NCBI RefSeq assembly: GCF_020740795.1
Contig: NC_067301.1
Location: 2,356,001 to 2,420,000 of the forward strand
Length of the DNA stretch: 64,000 nt
Direction: 5' to 3'
Origin: Apus apus
Lineage: Eukaryota; Chordata; Aves; Apodiformes; Apodidae
Below are positions 59,483 to 64,000 of the stretch, piece after piece. The position numbers and the translations under genes were made by a program. The notes under the pieces are model-generated. The model did no database searches. It was not told where the DNA came from and saw nothing but the letters and a program-made list of their open reading frames with translations. Positions within the stretch are counted from its first letter, which is position 1, and every line of letters starts with the position of its first letter.

Positions 59483-62400
59483 GTAAGCTCCTAGCTGGTT
59501 GGCATGATGTTACTTGTTTTTATTTCAGCTGCAGAGCATGGGGCTGGGGTTAGCTAGAAGATTTTGCACTGTTATCTATGTTAACTTTTGTTCAGATGCC
59601 TAAGTTAGCTGTGTTTGTGTCTGCAAGGGGAGGGAGTTGTGGATTTCTCATGCTTTCTGGAGAGGGAAGGGGAGAGGACAAGAGGAATGTTTGAGGTTGT
59701 TTAAGCTGTCTTTGTGTGATTTATTTTTTCCTATCAGTTCCCTTGATCAGCAAATTAAAAAATAATAAGCTTGCATGTGAGTACAGTAAAGCTTTAAAGT
59801 TAGATTTACATAGTCCAAGGTGATTTTATACTTTTAAAAAGGGCAGAAGCAGCTGGGACAGATCTGTGTGAGTGTTCAGGATGGAGGAAAAAACTGAAGT
59901 GGTGGTTTGTGTTTTTTTTTTTTTCTTGTCAGCATAAAGACAGAGACACAGGAATACACTTTTGGGTGAGGTGCAAGAAAGGGATGAGGACAACTCTGGT
60001 GAGCTTACAATAACAGAATGGCTTGTACCTCTTCCTTAATCACAGAGTTTTCTTTAAGAACTGAAAGCAGGTTCAGGGTCCTGAGAGTCTGGCCCCAGGC
60101 TAAACAGAGAAACTCCAGAAAAGCTGGGATGACAGGATAAATTTTGAGGCTTAAAAGCAAAACCTCAGCAAATCTACACTTGTGTTATTTTGGGCTCTAA
60201 GAAAGGCACCCATGAGCAGAGCAACAGTTGCAGCCCTAAGGACAGCATGGAGAGGCTTCATTCAGGGTGCTGGCAGTAGGAAGTGAGGAGCACAAGTTTT
60301 TGGGGAACCAGTGACCCCCCCCTCTCCTTGTTCTTCACAGCCCTGTTAATGAAAGGCTGCGGTTGCCATCTGAGCCTCTCAAAATTCCTCAGTGTGTAGA
60401 TGGAGTCAGCTGAAGAGTTCTCTGGTCCCTATTTAGTCTAGTTTCCGTGTCACCTCACCATCCCCAGCTTTGCAGTGCCTCAAGGCAGGGTTTAGGCATT
60501 GGCAATTTATGGCCTCAGTCATAGGGACAGAAGGGTTAAAGTGGCTCAGAAAACTAGTTTAGGGGGACGGTTAAGCTTGTGGAGAAGGAGGAGAGGCCAC
60601 TTACTGTATTTCAGAAGCACCAACCAGTCCAGCTACTCCCCAGTGTGGTTTAGCATTTGGCAGAGCTTGGGGAGCACCCAGGGCAGGAATAGCAGGTTGG
60701 GTTGCTGTGGAGCAGTGGGGGGAGCTGTGTCCCACGTAAGGATGGATGATCTCTGACAGACTTTTCTTGGAGTGTTTAAGAGGTAACTTCATCTGCCAGG
60801 CAGCCCTGATGCTGGAGTCCTGCTGTCCCCACACAAATCAGGTTATAACATGATGAGTGAAGGCAGGAAGGGAAGAAGGGAGGAAATCTGTTCCATATTT
60901 GCTGAGATGATCCTTTCTGGAGAGGAACCACACCCTCAAGTGTTAATGCCTTGCAGGGAGGAACAGCACTGGGTTTGGAATGGCTCTCCAAACTATTCTG
61001 TGGGCCTAGAGCCAACACCAAGTACACAAAGCAGAGAAGGGTTTAGAAAGCTGAGCTAATATCCAAACTGCCTGTGAGAAAGTCGGGGCAAATCTGTGAG
61101 GGATCCTGACTGTGCAGCACCCCGTTTCTGGTTTCTTGTACAGACAGAAGGCTGCTTCCTTTCTGCCCAGGCAGCACATTCTTGCTTTTTTGCTGATTGA
61201 TGGGCTAGTTTCTACCTGCAGGGAGGTGTTGGAATTGTTGTGACTGGGCAGGTGGTTGAGGGCTCTCCAGTCCTGCCGTCCTTTTTGAAAGCAGAAGAGT
61301 CTGCTATTGAGAAGGTTGTCCCTGGAAGCTTTTTAAAAACAAGCAAACATAGAGACTTAGATAAAAGCCCAGTTCAAAGCCTGGCTGGACCATCAGTTGG
61401 CTTTGTGAGGGGAACTTTATTGTGCTGAAAAGCTTAGGCTTGCAGGCCCAGGCCAGCAAGGGCAGGGAATGAGAGATACTCAGGTAGAACTGTCTTGCTC
61501 ACTTTCTCCCTCCTTTACCTCTTAGAGGTGGGCCCAGATGTTATTTCTGGTTACTGATCAGTGGGTTTAAAAAACCAAAGGGTACCAGGAGAGATCTGAG
61601 CTCACTTGTGTAGCTGTCACCTGGAGGTTATTGCACCATAAGCCATTATGGCCTTTGAAGTGCTGGCTGGGTCAGCTCCCTAAGGAGCCACTGCCATTCT
61701 CCAGAAGTATTTGGAAACAGTCTGGTAGCACAGGCTGCTCTTTTTGCAAGAATTGTGTAACTGCTCTGCAGAGACCAGTAAATCCACTGCAAAGACAATG
61801 GGATTTATGGGAGAAATAAAGAAGCTGACATGTTTTGTGAAGAACATGGCCTTTCTCTAGGACTGCACCATCCCTCTGTGTCCCTAATGTAAAAGTGATG
61901 TTCCTTCCTTTTTTAAAAGAAGAAAAGAGGCTGAGGCAGACTGGGAAATCCTGGAGAAGGTGTGCAAAGGAATAACAGACTGAGCTTACCCAGGCAAGTG
62001 GAGTGTCAGCCTTGCAGATCCTTGGTTCAACTCATGTGCCTGGTGGGTTATGGTACCCCTTCCTCCAGTGACTTCTCAGTTTGTTTTCTTTCCTGTTCAC
62101 CACCACAATCTGGACTTCCTGGCCTTGCAAGGCCCTATTCCAAGCAGCTCATCCCTGCTCTGCTGACATCCACGGCAAGGCTCTTCCTGAGTCCAGCAGA
62201 AGCCCTGCAGGTAGAGCTGGTGGTGTCATGTCACCTGGAGCATAGATGCCACTTGGCACTCAGGCTGCCACTTCGGGTGTTGCAGTTTCTTTTTCTGCTC
62301 TAGAATTCTTCCATCCTCCAGCACAAGACAAGATCTTAATGGTTACATTAGCACATGCATCTACCTGTGGAGCAGAACCTCTGCCAGCAGCTATCTCCAG

Positions 62401-64000
62401 GAGGAGAGAAGTGGTAGTATTGGTCAGGCAAGACTCAAGGGATGGTTTTCTGTTTGAACTGCTCCAAGGACACTACCTAGAGAGGTCTGGGTATCTAAGA
62501 TGTTTTGCAGAGGCTGAGGCTTTTATTTCTAGTTTGCCTGCAGTTTTTGTAGCTTAATTCTTTACTTGAAAAGTGGATGGAATTCAAGAAGAGCTGGCTC
62601 TGCCTTTTACAAGGGATTAGGAATCAGTTTTGCAGGCTGCTTTCCTCTTCCTATATGGTGGGACCAGGAGAAGACATCTGGGGATCCTGCTGAGAGGCAT
62701 GCAGAGGCTGCACAGAACATGCCAGGGGACAGCACACAGATGTCTTCTTGTTGTTGTTTTTCTTTTGTGGGTGCCTCACAGAGAGAGGTCAAAGTGATTC
62801 TCCATCACATGGAATTTGAAACTTTAAGATGAAAGCTACAGTGAGTTATTGTGACAACTCTTCAGGTATTTGGTGGTTTTGAAGCTCCAGGTCCTGGAGT
62901 CGTGTGATTACGAAAGTCCAAGATTTTACGAGATGCATAAATACTCCTTGAATTTACAGCTGCAGATTGGGAAGTGTGACTCCTGCAATCCTGTAGTTCA
63001 TAAGCTGTTAACTTGGCTGGGTTGTGGCTCTATCTCTGCCTTTGTTCAGCAGCTGATGTGATCTACAAACAATAACTGTCAAGAGCATGGCTGGGGGACA
63101 TGTCTGCTCTGCTTGTCTCCCATAGCAGAGCAAGGTCTCACAGCAGAGGGAGGAAACTAAAAAGACAAAAAGGCTTATTCCTTCTTTACTACTCTATGTC
63201 CAGGTTATTGAAGGTCATTTGTTTTAGATTCCATCTTCTCCAGGCATAGGTGAGATCAGAGACATTCCAGATTCCTTAGATTGGTAAGTGATCTCATTTA
63301 CAGCCTTCTCAAATAAGTTTGAGTCTTACCCATGACCTGCTGGATGTGTGCAGATCTCCAGCATTGCTGGGGAATCAGAACCACCAGTTCTTCCTCCTGT
63401 GAAGGTAGGAGCTGCAACCCTGGGCCCTGCAGCTTTGCCTGGGAAGTCAAAAGAGCAGCGTGGGAAAATGCAGGCAATCAATGGTCCATCAATGGACTCT
63501 TCCCTTTTCCCAACAGGAAGCAACATCTCCTGCTCACTGAGGGGCAGACCCAGAAAGACCCTGGAGTGTAGTTGTCAAGTAAGCAAGAGTGCTCCTGTCC
63601 TGCTTCTTCAGGAGCTGCTAGGAGGGGCTTGAACAGTGGAAGGAAATGGAAGCTGTCAAAACCCACAAGAAAAAAGCTTTCTTATCAAAAAGCTGTTATG
63701 TTACAGACAACTTCCCTGCTTCCTTGTTTTACAGCAGGTTGTGCTTGGAGGTGTGCTGGAGAAATGCAGGGAGCTGGCTGCCAACTGCAGCAGCCTGGCA
63801 AAGGCCCTTGTGAGTGGGATGGAGGGGCAGGAGCTGGGTGGTCCTTTCCATGCCAGCATGGCCAGTGAAAAGATGCAAAACTAGGGATTAGAGCTGTTGT
63901 TAGTTTAGGGCTGTGACAGGCTGCTGAGCAGGGCACACTGGAAGGCTTTGGTGGATACTTTTGTGTTAGATTTATGATGCTGCATTTAGGGCTCAATGTT
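59483..64000. other. Presumed first intron of MXRA8, no recognised exon
   Basis: I searched for Ig-like coding exons of the V type and found none. A stretch around 63353-63405 has an acceptor-like tgtgtgcag and a donor-like gtgaag|gtagga, but none of its frames resembles MXRA8. Nothing else stands out. Confidence 0.45.

Noticed and set aside
63353-63405. Possible second MXRA8 exon between an acceptor-like and a donor-like site
   Set aside because: The phase that joins with exon 1 gives a sequence with no Ig-like or MXRA8-like features.
1-64000. Search for endogenous retrovirus or other virus-derived elements
   Set aside because: No LTR pairs, polymerase, capsid or envelope-like frames were noticed; the only mobile elements seen are CR1 LINE fragments.
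1-64000. tRNA, rRNA, CRISPR array or snoRNA genes
   Set aside because: None recognised by eye; a covariance-model scan of introns would be needed to exclude small RNAs.

Overview
The window reads as vertebrate, and most likely avian, nuclear DNA. It has multi-exon genes with GT-AG introns, CpG-island promoters, and several truncated CR1 LINE 3' ends, the dominant interspersed repeat of birds and other sauropsids. The gene order matches, from memory, the vertebrate block on human 1p36.33 (TMEM88B, MRPL20, CCNL2, AURKAIP1, MXRA8), which corresponds to an avian microchromosome. No prokaryotic, viral or retroviral genes were seen.

Layout. A TMEM88B-like two-exon membrane protein gene lies on the minus strand at 5.3-9.3 kb. 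Four complete plus-strand genes follow. MRPL20 (14.1-17.0 kb, 4 exons, 149 aa) and CCNL2 (17.5-25.3 kb, 11 coding exons, 533 aa) are packed tail to head. A short-chain dehydrogenase/reductase gene of the C-factor/sniffer type (31.1-41.3 kb, 6 exons, 253 aa) and AURKAIP1/mS38 (43.1-45.2 kb, 3 coding exons, 201 aa) come next. A signal-peptide exon at 59.43 kb is best read as coding exon 1 of MXRA8, whose remaining exons were not recognised and probably lie beyond the right edge. All splice junctions were read by eye; exon lengths and phases close without frameshift in every complete gene.

Function. Two genes encode mitoribosomal proteins (bL20m and mS38). CCNL2 is an SR-like cyclin that couples CDK11/12-type kinases to pre-mRNA splicing. 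The SDR is a predicted cytosolic NADPH carbonyl reductase. TMEM88B is a predicted Wnt modulator with a C-terminal PDZ ligand. They are syntenic neighbours, not a pathway operon.

Repeats and signals. The most unusual structure is a minisatellite of about 22 units (13.27-13.74 kb) that grew inside a CR1 copy ending about 170 bp before the MRPL20 start codon. Other notable items are a GC-rich tandem repeat in the AURKAIP1 CpG island, a nested inverted repeat upstream of the SDR gene, a TAA microsatellite, a G-run, and a probable regulated premature-stop exon in CCNL2 intron 5. Large parts of the window (0-4.3, 9.4-13.2, 26.3-30.2 and 45.8-59 kb) hold no gene I can support.
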